Origin: Candidatus Stercoripulliclostridium pullicola
GTDB lineage: Bacteria; Bacillota; Clostridia; Christensenellales; DTU072
Reading direction: 5' to 3'
Length of the DNA: 16,409 nt
Assembly: GCA_017694145.1 (NCBI GenBank)
Contig: JADINF010000174.1
Location: forward strand, 1 to 16,409
Below are positions 1-6,336 of the stretch, one piece after another. A model generated the notes under the pieces. The model searched no databases, was not told the origin of the DNA, and saw only the letters and a list, made by a program, of their open reading frames with translations. Made by a program: the position numbers and the translations under genes. Position 1 is the stretch's first letter; every line of letters starts with the position of its first letter.

Positions 1-1255
1 TGCTCGTTGCGGCTCCGGGCACTCTGCCTACGGTCACGTTGTCTTCGGTATGGCTTCTTAACGCTTTGACCGGCGTGGGAGACACTTCGAAACGGTAGTC
101 TTTTTTATCGTTACGAATGTGCTCCTCTATCACGCAATGCGAAGGCACTTCCGCGCCGTCCGCGTTGAGCGCTTGCTGATATTTGAAGAAGCGGGAGTCG
201 CGGGGCAGTTCGTTGACGTCGGCGTAATCTTCGTGATGCGAGGTGAATTGTACGGTATCCTGAAGTATTTTGCGGACGTAGTCGATGTTTTCGTGCAGGG
301 ATAGCGGTTCCGGGAATTCGGCGTCGGGTATCACTTCCGAGACGTCTTTGTTCTCGTATTTTCCGAGCAGTTCCTTCGCTTTGTGGAGGTGAGCCACTTC
401 TGTTACGAAGTTGCGCTCCCACAGCGAACGTATATATTCGTCGGTTTCCGTCATATAGCACGACCAGTACAGATAGCATTCGACGTATTCGTGGAGGAGA
501 AGGGACTCGAGCCATGTGGAGCCTGCGTCCATTAGCCCTTCGTAATGGGTGACGTGTTCTTCTTCGACGAGAGCGATTTCTTCGTAGAGCCTGCGGGCTT
601 GCTCGTTCTCGGCAAGAGTCGCGATATTCATATAATAATTCATCGTCTGCTGTTCCGCGGCGGTGATTATCATGCCCGCGAGCACCGACATTTTGTCGGA
701 AACCTTGTTGGACAGCGATCTTCTTACGTTATCCGCGGGATGACGGTGGTGCGCTATCGTGGGACGACCGGGCATTATCTCGGTATAGCGACCTACCAGT
801 TTCTCGGCTAGCACGCCTTTGTCCGCTTCGAGGCGGTTGGCGTAACGGTACAGATGGTCAAAGTCCTCGAGAAGTGCGAAATCGAGAGCTTTTTTGAGAT
901 ATGCGTCGCCCACTCGTTTGGCGAGTTCCGCCGTGAGATCCACCGCGAGTTGCTCGTATCCTATGGTGTGCTCCAGCGCGCTTTCGTCAATCGGTTTGAG
1001 AAGGGAGAGTTTGAGTTGCTGTTGTTTTTCCAGATAGCGCGTAAGCGCGAGTTCGCGTCTGAGATCCGTATTCGTCGTATGTCTTTCGAAGTTGTGCGAG
1101 AACCAATTCGATTCGAATTCCGTTCCGTTCATCAGTATTATACGCGTTTTGGTGTACGGATCTACGGCGTTCTTGTCGTAAGAACGAGGATACAGTGTCT
1201 GCCAGTTTTCAAAAAGTTTTTCGATTGATTCGGGACGTTCAGCAAATGGATTCAT
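1..1255 (-). CDS. Ferritin-like diiron-type protein, partial (3' end outside window)
   Basis: An open frame of 418 codons starts at ATG 1255 and reaches the window edge without a stop. The start is set by GGAGGT about 7 bases upstream. The middle of the protein carries ferritin-superfamily ligand spacing: E201 with E231-x-x-H234, and E256 with E286-x-x-H289, the pattern of two helical hairpins that together hold a diiron site. An earlier hairpin has E101 with D131-x-x-H134. There is a His-rich AHHRHP patch at 168-173. I see no signal peptide or membrane segment, so it should be cytoplasmic. The protein is much longer than ferritin or rubrerythrin (150-200 residues), and no rubredoxin-like CxxC pair is visible in the part present. 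It resembles a conserved, uncharacterised family in anaerobic Firmicutes that I recognise by general appearance only. The substrate is unknown; oxygen or peroxide handling or iron storage are guesses from the fold. It lies behind the ara operon terminator and is probably a separate unit. Confidence 0.85.
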   Translation of the reverse strand, partial: MNPFAERPESIEKLFENWQTLYPRSYDKNAVDPYTKTRIILMNGTEFESNWFSHNFERHTTNTDLRRELALTRYLEKQQQLKLSLLKPIDESALEHTIGYEQLAVDLTAELAKRVGDAYLKKALDFALLEDFDHLYRYANRLEADKGVLAEKLVGRYTEIMPGRPTIAHHRHPADNVRRSLSNKVSDKMSVLAGMIITAAEQQTMNYYMNIATLAENEQARRLYEEIALVEEEHVTHYEGLMDAGSTWLESLLLHEYVECYLYWSCYMTETDEYIRSLWERNFVTEVAHLHKAKELLGKYENKDVSEVIPDAEFPEPLSLHENIDYVRKILQDTVQFTSHHEDYADVNELPRDSRFFKYQQALNADGAEVPSHCVIEEHIRNDKKDYRFEVSPTPVKALRSHTEDNVTVGRVPGAATS

Positions 1256-1284
1256 TCAGTTACCTCCGTTAAGTTGATAAAAGA

Positions 1285-1296
1285 ATTGTTTACAAT
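1285..1296. promoter_or_regulatory. Inverted repeat upstream of the ferritin-like gene, candidate operator
   Basis: A perfect 5-2-5 inverted repeat (ATTGT-TT-ACAAT) lies 30 bases upstream of the ferritin-like start at 1255, between the ara terminator and the ribosome binding site. Its position suits a repressor site. It does not match the 7-1-7 PerR/Fur box, and no convincing -35/-10 pair is visible beside it, so the role is an inference. Confidence 0.3.
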
Positions 1297-1335
1297 CGAA
1301 CGACTTTTTAAACGCGGAAAATATTGCGTAGGGGT

Positions 1336-1368
1336 AAATAAAAACGAACCGCGGGCGCGGTTCGTTTT
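1336..1368 (-). terminator. Intrinsic terminator of the araBDA operon
   Basis: Read on the minus strand, 21 bases after the araA stop, a 12-bp perfect stem (AAAACGAACCGC pairing with GCGGTTCGTTTT, loop GCCC) is followed by TATTTA. With the T run that ends the stem this makes a T-rich tail. It separates the ara operon from the ferritin-like gene. The A-rich side also gives it some terminator character in the other direction. Confidence 0.85.
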
Positions 1369-1388
1369 CCGGAATTTCAATAAAGTAT

Positions 1389-2783
1389 TTAACCGATATG
1401 TACGAATTCGATGCCGTGGAGAGCGGCGAACGCTTCCATGTCGGACGCGGTTAACGCGGTGGAAACGACCGTATGATGGGCGCCGCCCGCTTCGAGCCAG
1501 GCTCGCACGCCGCTCTTGAAATCGGGTTTTATCCGCCACATAACGCGCGCGACGGGGAGTTTCGGCATGGGTAAGGGCTGTTTGACTAGCTCGATTTCGG
1601 CGCAGATAAGGCGGAACCCGCTTCCCGTGTCCGTCATGCATACAGCCACGGCGTCGCCGCAAATTCCGTCGAAAACAAGCCTCGCCGGCGGTTCTTTGCC
1701 GCCTATGCCGAGGGGATGAACTTCGATCTTCGGTCGGGTAGCCGCCATGGTGGGGCAGACTTCGAGCATGTGCGCGCCGAGCACGAGCTCGCGCCCGTGG
1801 GTCAGGTCGTAAGTGTAATCTTCCATAAAAGCCGTCGAACCTTTGCGATACTTAGCCATTTCGCGCATAACTGCGCCGAGAGCGGCTATTTTCCAGTCGC
1901 CTTCCGCGCCGAAACCGTATCCGTCCGCCATAAGAAGCTGTACCGCCATACCGGGTAATTGTCTGAGACCGTGCAGATCCTGAAAGTTGGTGGTGAACGC
2001 TTTGTATCCCGCGCGATCGAGGAAGCGGCGGAGAGCTATGGCGTATTTTATCTGCTCTTTGACCGCCGCGACGTTATCGGTGTTGAGCTCGTAGCGCTTG
2101 AGCGTCTCGGAGTAAAGCGCTTCGGATTCTTTTCCGCTCACTGCGGCGATCTCCTCTTTCAGATCCCCGATACCGTAATAATCTGTTTGCCAACCTAAGC
2201 GTATATGGGCTTCCACTTTATCGCCTTCGGTAACCGCAACATCGCGCATATTGTCGCCGAAGCGGCAGATTTTAAGCTTTGAGGAATAATCGTAAGCGCG
2301 TGCGAGGTCGAGCCAGAGATTAATTTCTTTGACGGTGTCTTCCTCTTCGTAGTAACCTACGACGCTTTTCCTTACGATGCCCATGCGAGTGAGAATGTAC
2401 GCGAATTCCCTGTCGCCGTGAGCCGCCTGATTGAGGTTCATGAAATCCATGTCTATTTCGTCGTAAGGCAGCTCGCGGTTCGCCTGCGTGTGCAGATGGA
2501 GCAAAGGCTTTTGCAGAAGCTTGAGCCCGTTGATCCACATTTTGGCGGGGCTGAAGGTGTGACACCACACGATCACGCCTATGCAATCGTCGTCCGAATT
2601 TATCTGCTTGACTGTCGCGACTATTTCGTCGGACGTTTTCATCACGCCTTTGAATTTGACTCGTGCGCCGCAAGCCGCTTTATCGAGATACTCCGCGATA
2701 CGTACCGAGTCTGCGGCTACCGCTTCCAACGCTTCGCCGCCGTAGAGATATTGGCTTCCCGTTAAAAATGCTGCGTATTTCAT
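1389..2783 (-). CDS. araA: L-arabinose isomerase
   Basis: This 464-residue cytoplasmic enzyme interconverts L-arabinose and L-ribulose, the first step of arabinose use, with a divalent metal (usually Mn2+). The length is slightly under the usual 470-500. The active-site residues known from E. coli AraA (E306, E333, H350, H450) correspond to E294 in GAEGDWK, E321 in FMEDYTY, H338 in GAHMLEVCP and H437 in GGAHHTV. The N-terminal FLTGSQYLYG is typical of the family. The start ATG overlaps the araD stop (AAATGA), with AAGGAG about 8 bases upstream inside araD, so translation is probably coupled. It is the last gene of the araB-araD-araA operon. No truncation or missing residue is seen. Confidence 0.97.
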   Translation of the reverse strand: MKYAAFLTGSQYLYGGEALEAVAADSVRIAEYLDKAACGARVKFKGVMKTSDEIVATVKQINSDDDCIGVIVWCHTFSPAKMWINGLKLLQKPLLHLHTQANRELPYDEIDMDFMNLNQAAHGDREFAYILTRMGIVRKSVVGYYEEEDTVKEINLWLDLARAYDYSSKLKICRFGDNMRDVAVTEGDKVEAHIRLGWQTDYYGIGDLKEEIAAVSGKESEALYSETLKRYELNTDNVAAVKEQIKYAIALRRFLDRAGYKAFTTNFQDLHGLRQLPGMAVQLLMADGYGFGAEGDWKIAALGAVMREMAKYRKGSTAFMEDYTYDLTHGRELVLGAHMLEVCPTMAATRPKIEVHPLGIGGKEPPARLVFDGICGDAVAVCMTDTGSGFRLICAEIELVKQPLPMPKLPVARVMWRIKPDFKSGVRAWLEAGGAHHTVVSTALTASDMEAFAALHGIEFVHIG

Positions 2784-3481
2784 TTATGATCTCCTTGTCC
2801 GTAATAGGCGTTCGCGCCGTGCTTACGGAAATAATGTTTGTCGAGTATGTGTTGACCGAGCCGAGCCGCTTCGGGAGAGAGCGCGAGCGTATAGTAAGCC
2901 ATTTTGGCGACTTCTTCGAGAGTTATCGCGTTGTCTACGGCGCCTGCGGGGCTTTTGCCCCACGCGAAAGGTCCGTGGGAAGCTACGAGCGCCGCGGGTA
3001 TGCTAGCGGGATCTTTGCCTGCGAACGCTTCGATTATCGCTTTTCCGGTGTTTTTTTCGTATTCCGCGAGTTCTTCGCCGGTCAGTTCGCGGGTCAGAGG
3101 CACTTCGCCGTAGAAGCAGTCGGCGTGCGTTGTGCCGTAAGGGATTATCGGGCGCTTCGCCTGCGCGAAAGCGGTCGCGAAAGGCGAATGAGTATGCACC
3201 ACCGCGCCGATATCTTTGAAAGAGGAATATAATTCGAGGTGGGTGGGCGTGTCGCTCGAAGGACGCAACGACCCTTCCGCCACGTTGCCGCAAAGATCCA
3301 CGACAGCCATGTTTTCGGGTTTGAGCTCGGCGTAATCCACTCCGCTCGGTTTGATGACGACAAGACCTTTTTCGCGGTCGATCGCGCTCACGTTGCCCCA
3401 GGTGAGCACCGCAAGACCGCTCTTGAACAGCCTTACGTTGGCTTCGTAAACGGCTTTTTTCAACAAATACAGATCACTCAT
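2780..3481 (-). CDS. araD: L-ribulose-5-phosphate 4-epimerase
   Basis: The 233-residue product belongs to the class II aldolase/epimerase family, close to the 231 residues of E. coli AraD. It converts L-ribulose-5-phosphate to D-xylulose-5-phosphate by a zinc-dependent retro-aldol mechanism in the cytoplasm. Zinc ligands are visible as H96 and H98 in VVHTHSP and H169 in ASHGPF. D77 lies in SSDTPTH, T117 and D120 in YGTTHADC, and a C-terminal Tyr pair sits at 226-227. The ATG at 3481 is chosen because it has GGAGG upstream and begins with the family's usual N-terminus. The frame stays open further upstream (to 3742), but that stretch lies inside araB and is Arg/Lys-rich shadow sequence. The start overlaps the araB stop by 8 bases, and the stop overlaps the araA start by 4. 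Confidence 0.96.
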   Translation of the reverse strand: MSDLYLLKKAVYEANVRLFKSGLAVLTWGNVSAIDREKGLVVIKPSGVDYAELKPENMAVVDLCGNVAEGSLRPSSDTPTHLELYSSFKDIGAVVHTHSPFATAFAQAKRPIIPYGTTHADCFYGEVPLTRELTGEELAEYEKNTGKAIIEAFAGKDPASIPAALVASHGPFAWGKSPAGAVDNAITLEEVAKMAYYTLALSPEAARLGQHILDKHYFRKHGANAYYGQGDHK

Positions 3482-5129
3482 ATATTTTTTCCGCCTCCTT
3501 TTCGACGTGAACGAGTTTTTTGTAAAGTTCGAGATATTTTTGGAAACTTTCCGTTTCGGATTTACTTGCGCGCACGCGGCGAGCTTTACGCGAAGCGAAT
3601 ACTTTCTCGTCGAGATAATCGGGAAGAGCTTTGCTTTTGCCGTCTGCCGCATAAGCCGCCAGCGCCGCCATTCCCCATGCGCCGCCCTCGCCTGCGGTGT
3701 CGTAAGCGGATACCGGCGCGCCGAGCGCCGAAGAAAGCGCACGTAAGCCTTGAGGCGATTTGCAGAAGCCTCCGTGCGCAGCGATATCGTCTATGCGTAT
3801 ATTTTCCGAACGCAGAACCTCCATGCCTATGCTGAGAGTTGCTACGGCGGAATAAAGCAAGGATTGAACGAACGAGGACAACGTGAACGGTCTGTCACCC
3901 CTGCGGAATACGGCGGGCGCTCCTCTTTGAACCTCGGTGATGCTTTCGCCCGAGAGATAGTTGAAAGCGATCGTGCCGTTATCGCCCTCCGCCTCGTCCG
4001 ACGCGGCTAACATCTTGCCGTACAATTCGTCGTCCGATATGGTTTTATCGGTAAAAAGGGTCACCGCTTCGCGGAAAACGGATAGCCAATCGTCGATATC
4101 TCCGCAACAGTTATTGCAATGTATCATTGCCACCGGATCGCCGCAGGGAGTGGCGACGATATCGATCTCGCGGTGATATGCGGTAAGTTTCCGGTCGAGC
4201 ACGATCATCGCGAAAGCGCTAGTGCCGGCGCTTACGTTTCCCGTGTGCGGACGTAGACTCGCGGTGGCGACCATGCCCGTTCCCGCGTCGCCTTCGGGCG
4301 GGCAGAAAGGGATACCCGCTTTGAGATTGCCGCCGACGTCGAGTAGCGCCGCTCCCGCCTCGGTAAGCTTTCCCGCCTCCTCGCCGGCGGTGAGAATTTC
4401 GGGGAATATCTCGTCGATCTTTACGTTCACGCCCTCAGCCGAAAGTATAGCTTCCACGGTCTCAGCCGCTTCGGGGTCGTAAGCAAGTCCTTCTGTCGGG
4501 AACATTCCGCTCGCGTCGCCGACGCCTAGAACTTTGCGCCCTGTAAGACGGTAATGAACGTATCCCGCAAGGGTATTCATCGAAGCTATTTCTTTGACGT
4601 GACTTTCCTTGTCGAGAGCCGCCTGATACAGATGCGCGATACTCCATCTTTCGGGAATGTGGGCGCCGAGCGCCTGTCCGAGAAGCTCCGCCGCGCGTGC
4701 GGCTGTAACGTTGCGCCAGGTGCGGAAAGGAACGAGCAGTTTGTCGTTTTTATCGAACGCGAGATATCCGTGCATCATCGCGGAGATCCCCATGCAGGCG
4801 AAAGATCGGGGCGTGACGCCGTATCTCGACTCAATATCCCGCTTGAGTGCAGAGTAAGAAGCGCGTAGCGCGGAAAAGATTTCTTCTTCCGAATAGCTCC
4901 AGTAACCGCCTACGAAACTGTTTTCCCACTGCGAGGAGCCGCTTGCGATAATATTGAGGTCCGCGTCGACCGCGACTGACTTTACCCTGGTCGAACCGAG
5001 TTCTATACCGAGCGCCGCTTTTCCTTCGCGGATGATCGTAGCGATCCTTGTCCTGTCGGACGCGGCAGCGCCGCCCTCGCGGGAACGAGCGGCTCCGATT
5101 TCGCCTGAAATGCCGAGCGATCTTTCCAT
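3474..5129 (-). CDS. araB: FGGY-family pentulose kinase, probable L-ribulokinase
   Basis: This 551-residue kinase should phosphorylate L-ribulose to L-ribulose-5-phosphate with ATP in the cytoplasm. FGGY features are the N-terminal phosphate-binding segment GIELGSTRVKS (41-51), the catalytic Asp at D281 in PPEGDAGTGM, the GNVSAGTS motif (297-304), and the ATP-binding GGFCKSPQG (453-461) followed by GEGGAWG (480-486). It looks like the kinase commonly found with araA and araD in Clostridia and often annotated 'xylulokinase', rather than E. coli-type AraB, so the substrate call rests on the operon. ATG 5129 is preferred over the in-frame GTG 5141 because GAGG lies 6 bases upstream of it. About 38 residues precede the first strand; the first 25 or so are Ala/Gly/Ser/Arg-rich and look like a lineage-specific extension. 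First gene of the operon. Confidence 0.9.
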   Translation of the reverse strand: MERSLGISGEIGAARSREGGAAASDRTRIATIIREGKAALGIELGSTRVKSVAVDADLNIIASGSSQWENSFVGGYWSYSEEEIFSALRASYSALKRDIESRYGVTPRSFACMGISAMMHGYLAFDKNDKLLVPFRTWRNVTAARAAELLGQALGAHIPERWSIAHLYQAALDKESHVKEIASMNTLAGYVHYRLTGRKVLGVGDASGMFPTEGLAYDPEAAETVEAILSAEGVNVKIDEIFPEILTAGEEAGKLTEAGAALLDVGGNLKAGIPFCPPEGDAGTGMVATASLRPHTGNVSAGTSAFAMIVLDRKLTAYHREIDIVATPCGDPVAMIHCNNCCGDIDDWLSVFREAVTLFTDKTISDDELYGKMLAASDEAEGDNGTIAFNYLSGESITEVQRGAPAVFRRGDRPFTLSSFVQSLLYSAVATLSIGMEVLRSENIRIDDIAAHGGFCKSPQGLRALSSALGAPVSAYDTAGEGGAWGMAALAAYAADGKSKALPDYLDEKVFASRKARRVRASKSETESFQKYLELYKKLVHVEKEAEKIYE

Positions 5130-5157
5130 AATGCACCTCACTTGATACGGTAAAAAT

Positions 5158-5187
5158 ATTATAGTACAATCCCGCGTGCGCTTTCAA
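5158..5187 (-). promoter_or_regulatory. Sigma-A-type promoter of araBDA
   Basis: On the minus strand TTGAAA (5187-5182) is followed after 18 bases by a perfect TATAAT (5163-5158). The -10 box lies 28 bases before the araB ATG, giving a leader of roughly 20 bases that holds only the ribosome binding site. A cre-like half site and an AAGTACTT palindrome overlap the -35 box, so repression by blocking polymerase is plausible. Confidence 0.7.
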
Positions 5188-5341
5188 GTACTTAAGGGCG
5201 ACGAAGATATACGAATATCCTGACCCGGAAGTCACGGTTCCTTTCAAGCGGACGCGCTACCGGTTCAAGTAAGATCGAAGCGCGAGGAAAGACTTGTCGG
5301 CCGGTAAGCGAAAAAGTAAACGCGCGTATCCGGGTAAACTG

Positions 5342-5370
5342 TTGCTAACCCGCAAAGGCTGTGCTATTAT
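5342..5370 (+). promoter_or_regulatory. Sigma-A-type promoter of mrp (extended -10)
   Basis: TTGCTA (5342-5347), a 17-base spacer and TATTAT (5365-5370) preceded by TGC form an extended -10 promoter. It lies about 60 bases before the mrp start and drives a short leader with two hairpins. Confidence 0.72.
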
Positions 5371-5384
5371 ATTGAAGAATAAAT

Positions 5385-5417
5385 GCGGCGCGTTGCGCCG
5401 CGAGAGCCCATAAGGGC
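5385..5417 (+). other. Two hairpins in the mrp 5' leader
   Basis: GCGGCGC-GTT-GCGCCGC (5385-5401) is a perfect GC-rich 7-bp stem. Four bases later GCCC-ATAA-GGGC (5406-5417) forms a 4-bp stem that ends directly against the ribosome binding site AAAGGAG (5418-5424). They would sit near the 5' end of the transcript. A role in mRNA stability or initiation control is possible; there is no U-tract, so they are not terminators. Confidence 0.45.
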
Positions 5418-5431
5418 AAAGGAGAACGAAT

Positions 5432-6259
5432 ATGAGTGAATGTACGCACGATTGCGATCATTGCTCCGCGGAATGCGCTTCCCGCGAAGGCGGCGGTAAA
5501 GAGAGCTTTCTCGCTCCTCCGAATCCGCTCAGTAAAGTAGGTAAAGTAATAGGCGTCGTGTCCGGTAAGGGCGGCGTCGGCAAATCCATGGTGACCGCGT
5601 CGCTTGCGGTAGCGGCGCGTAAGAAGGGGTATAACGTGGCGATACTCGACGCGGATATAACCGGACCGTCGATCCCCAAGATGTTCGGCGTAAGCGAGAT
5701 GGCGGAGGCTATGGACGAAGAAAATATACTGCCCGTAGCTACAGCTACAGGAATACGTCTTATGTCGCTTAACTTGCTTGTCGAGGACGCAACGGAACCC
5801 GTCATCTGGAGAGGACCGATACTTGCGGGCACGGTCAAGCAGTTCTGGACGAACGTGGCGTGGGGAGAGGTAGACTATATGTTCGTCGATATGCCTCCGG
5901 GCACGGGCGACGTACCGCTCACGGTGTTCCAGTCGCTGCCTTTGGACGGGATAGTCATAGTTACTTCGCCGCAGGAGCTGGTGAGCTTGATTGTAGCTAA
6001 GGCTACAAGAATGGCTAATATGATGAATATTCCTATACTCGGTATAGTAGAGAATATGTCCTATTTCGAGTGTCCCGATTGCGGCAAGCGGCATTATCTG
6101 TTCGGTAAGAGCCGTATAGACGAAACAGCGAAGAAGTACTCTATAGGAGCCGTGGCGAAGCTTCCGCTCGACCCCAAAGTTGCCGAACTTGCCGACGCGG
6201 GGAAAGCCGAAGAATTCGAGCCCTCTGAGGAGCTCTGGAACATAGTTGCCAAAGTCTGA
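5432..6259 (+). CDS. mrp: Mrp/NBP35-family iron-sulfur carrier ATPase
   Basis: This 275-residue P-loop protein of the Mrp/ApbC/NBP35 family acts in the cytoplasm as an Fe-S cluster carrier or assembly scaffold. It shows the deviant Walker A GKGGVGKS (45-52), the switch/Walker B region with VDMPPGTGD (152-160), and the family CxxC (C214, C217) that binds a bridging 4Fe-4S cluster in dimers. The N-terminus adds a cysteine cluster C4-x3-C8-x2-C11-x3-C15, reminiscent of the N-terminal cluster of NBP35 proteins but with tighter spacing. The start has AAAGGAG 7 bases upstream. It has its own promoter and terminator, so it appears to be monocistronic, although gerA starts only 25 bases past the terminator. 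The family call is secure; the client proteins cannot be read from the sequence. Confidence 0.93.
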   Translation: MSECTHDCDHCSAECASREGGGKESFLAPPNPLSKVGKVIGVVSGKGGVGKSMVTASLAVAARKKGYNVAILDADITGPSIPKMFGVSEMAEAMDEENILPVATATGIRLMSLNLLVEDATEPVIWRGPILAGTVKQFWTNVAWGEVDYMFVDMPPGTGDVPLTVFQSLPLDGIVIVTSPQELVSLIVAKATRMANMMNIPILGIVENMSYFECPDCGKRHYLFGKSRIDETAKKYSIGAVAKLPLDPKVAELADAGKAEEFEPSEELWNIVAKV

Positions 6260-6280
6260 TAAGATTTTACGAACGTTCGG

Positions 6281-6312
6281 ACCGGAAGGAACTCCCTTCC
6301 GGTTTATTTTTT
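6281..6312 (+). terminator. Intrinsic terminator after mrp
   Basis: ACCGGAAGG (6281-6289), loop AACTC and CCTTCCGGT (6295-6303) form a perfect 9-bp stem followed by TTATTTTTTG. It is a textbook rho-independent terminator 22 bases after the mrp stop. Confidence 0.9.
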
Positions 6313-6336
6313 GCATAAAAGGCAATCCTTACGGGT

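Larger units (their letters stand above)
5130..5431. other. Divergent intergenic region between araB and mrp
   Basis: The 302 bases hold no convincing gene. They contain back-to-back sigma-A-like promoters (5158-5187 minus, 5342-5370 plus) and two leader hairpins before mrp. The hexamer TTCAAG appears three times (5183-5188, 5243-5248, 5264-5269), the first overlapping the ara -35 box and a palindromic AAGTACTT (5186-5193). GATAT-ACGA-ATATC is a small inverted repeat near 5205-5218. Read toward araB, 5187-5172 begins TTGAAAGCG, the left half of a CcpA cre site; the right half is poor. No AraR box of the Bacillus ATTTGTAC type is visible. Operator roles are inferred. Confidence 0.6.

Noticed and set aside
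119..1228. Plus-strand open frames at 119-304, 545-811 and 854-1228
   Set aside because: They lie antisense to the uninterrupted 418-codon ferritin-like frame, lack ribosome binding sites and show no recognisable domains.
3482..3742. Upstream extension of the araD frame to 3742
   Set aside because: The extra 87 residues are Arg/Lys-rich sequence inside araB; ATG 3481 has GGAGG and gives the normal AraD length.
5250..5290. tRNA-like GGTTCAAGT stretch in the araB-mrp gap
   Set aside because: It resembles a T-loop, but no acceptor, D or anticodon stems can be folded around it.
5345..6325. Long minus-strand frame antisense to mrp
   Set aside because: Composition is that of a shadow frame (rich in Arg, His, Tyr) over a clearly coding plus-strand gene.
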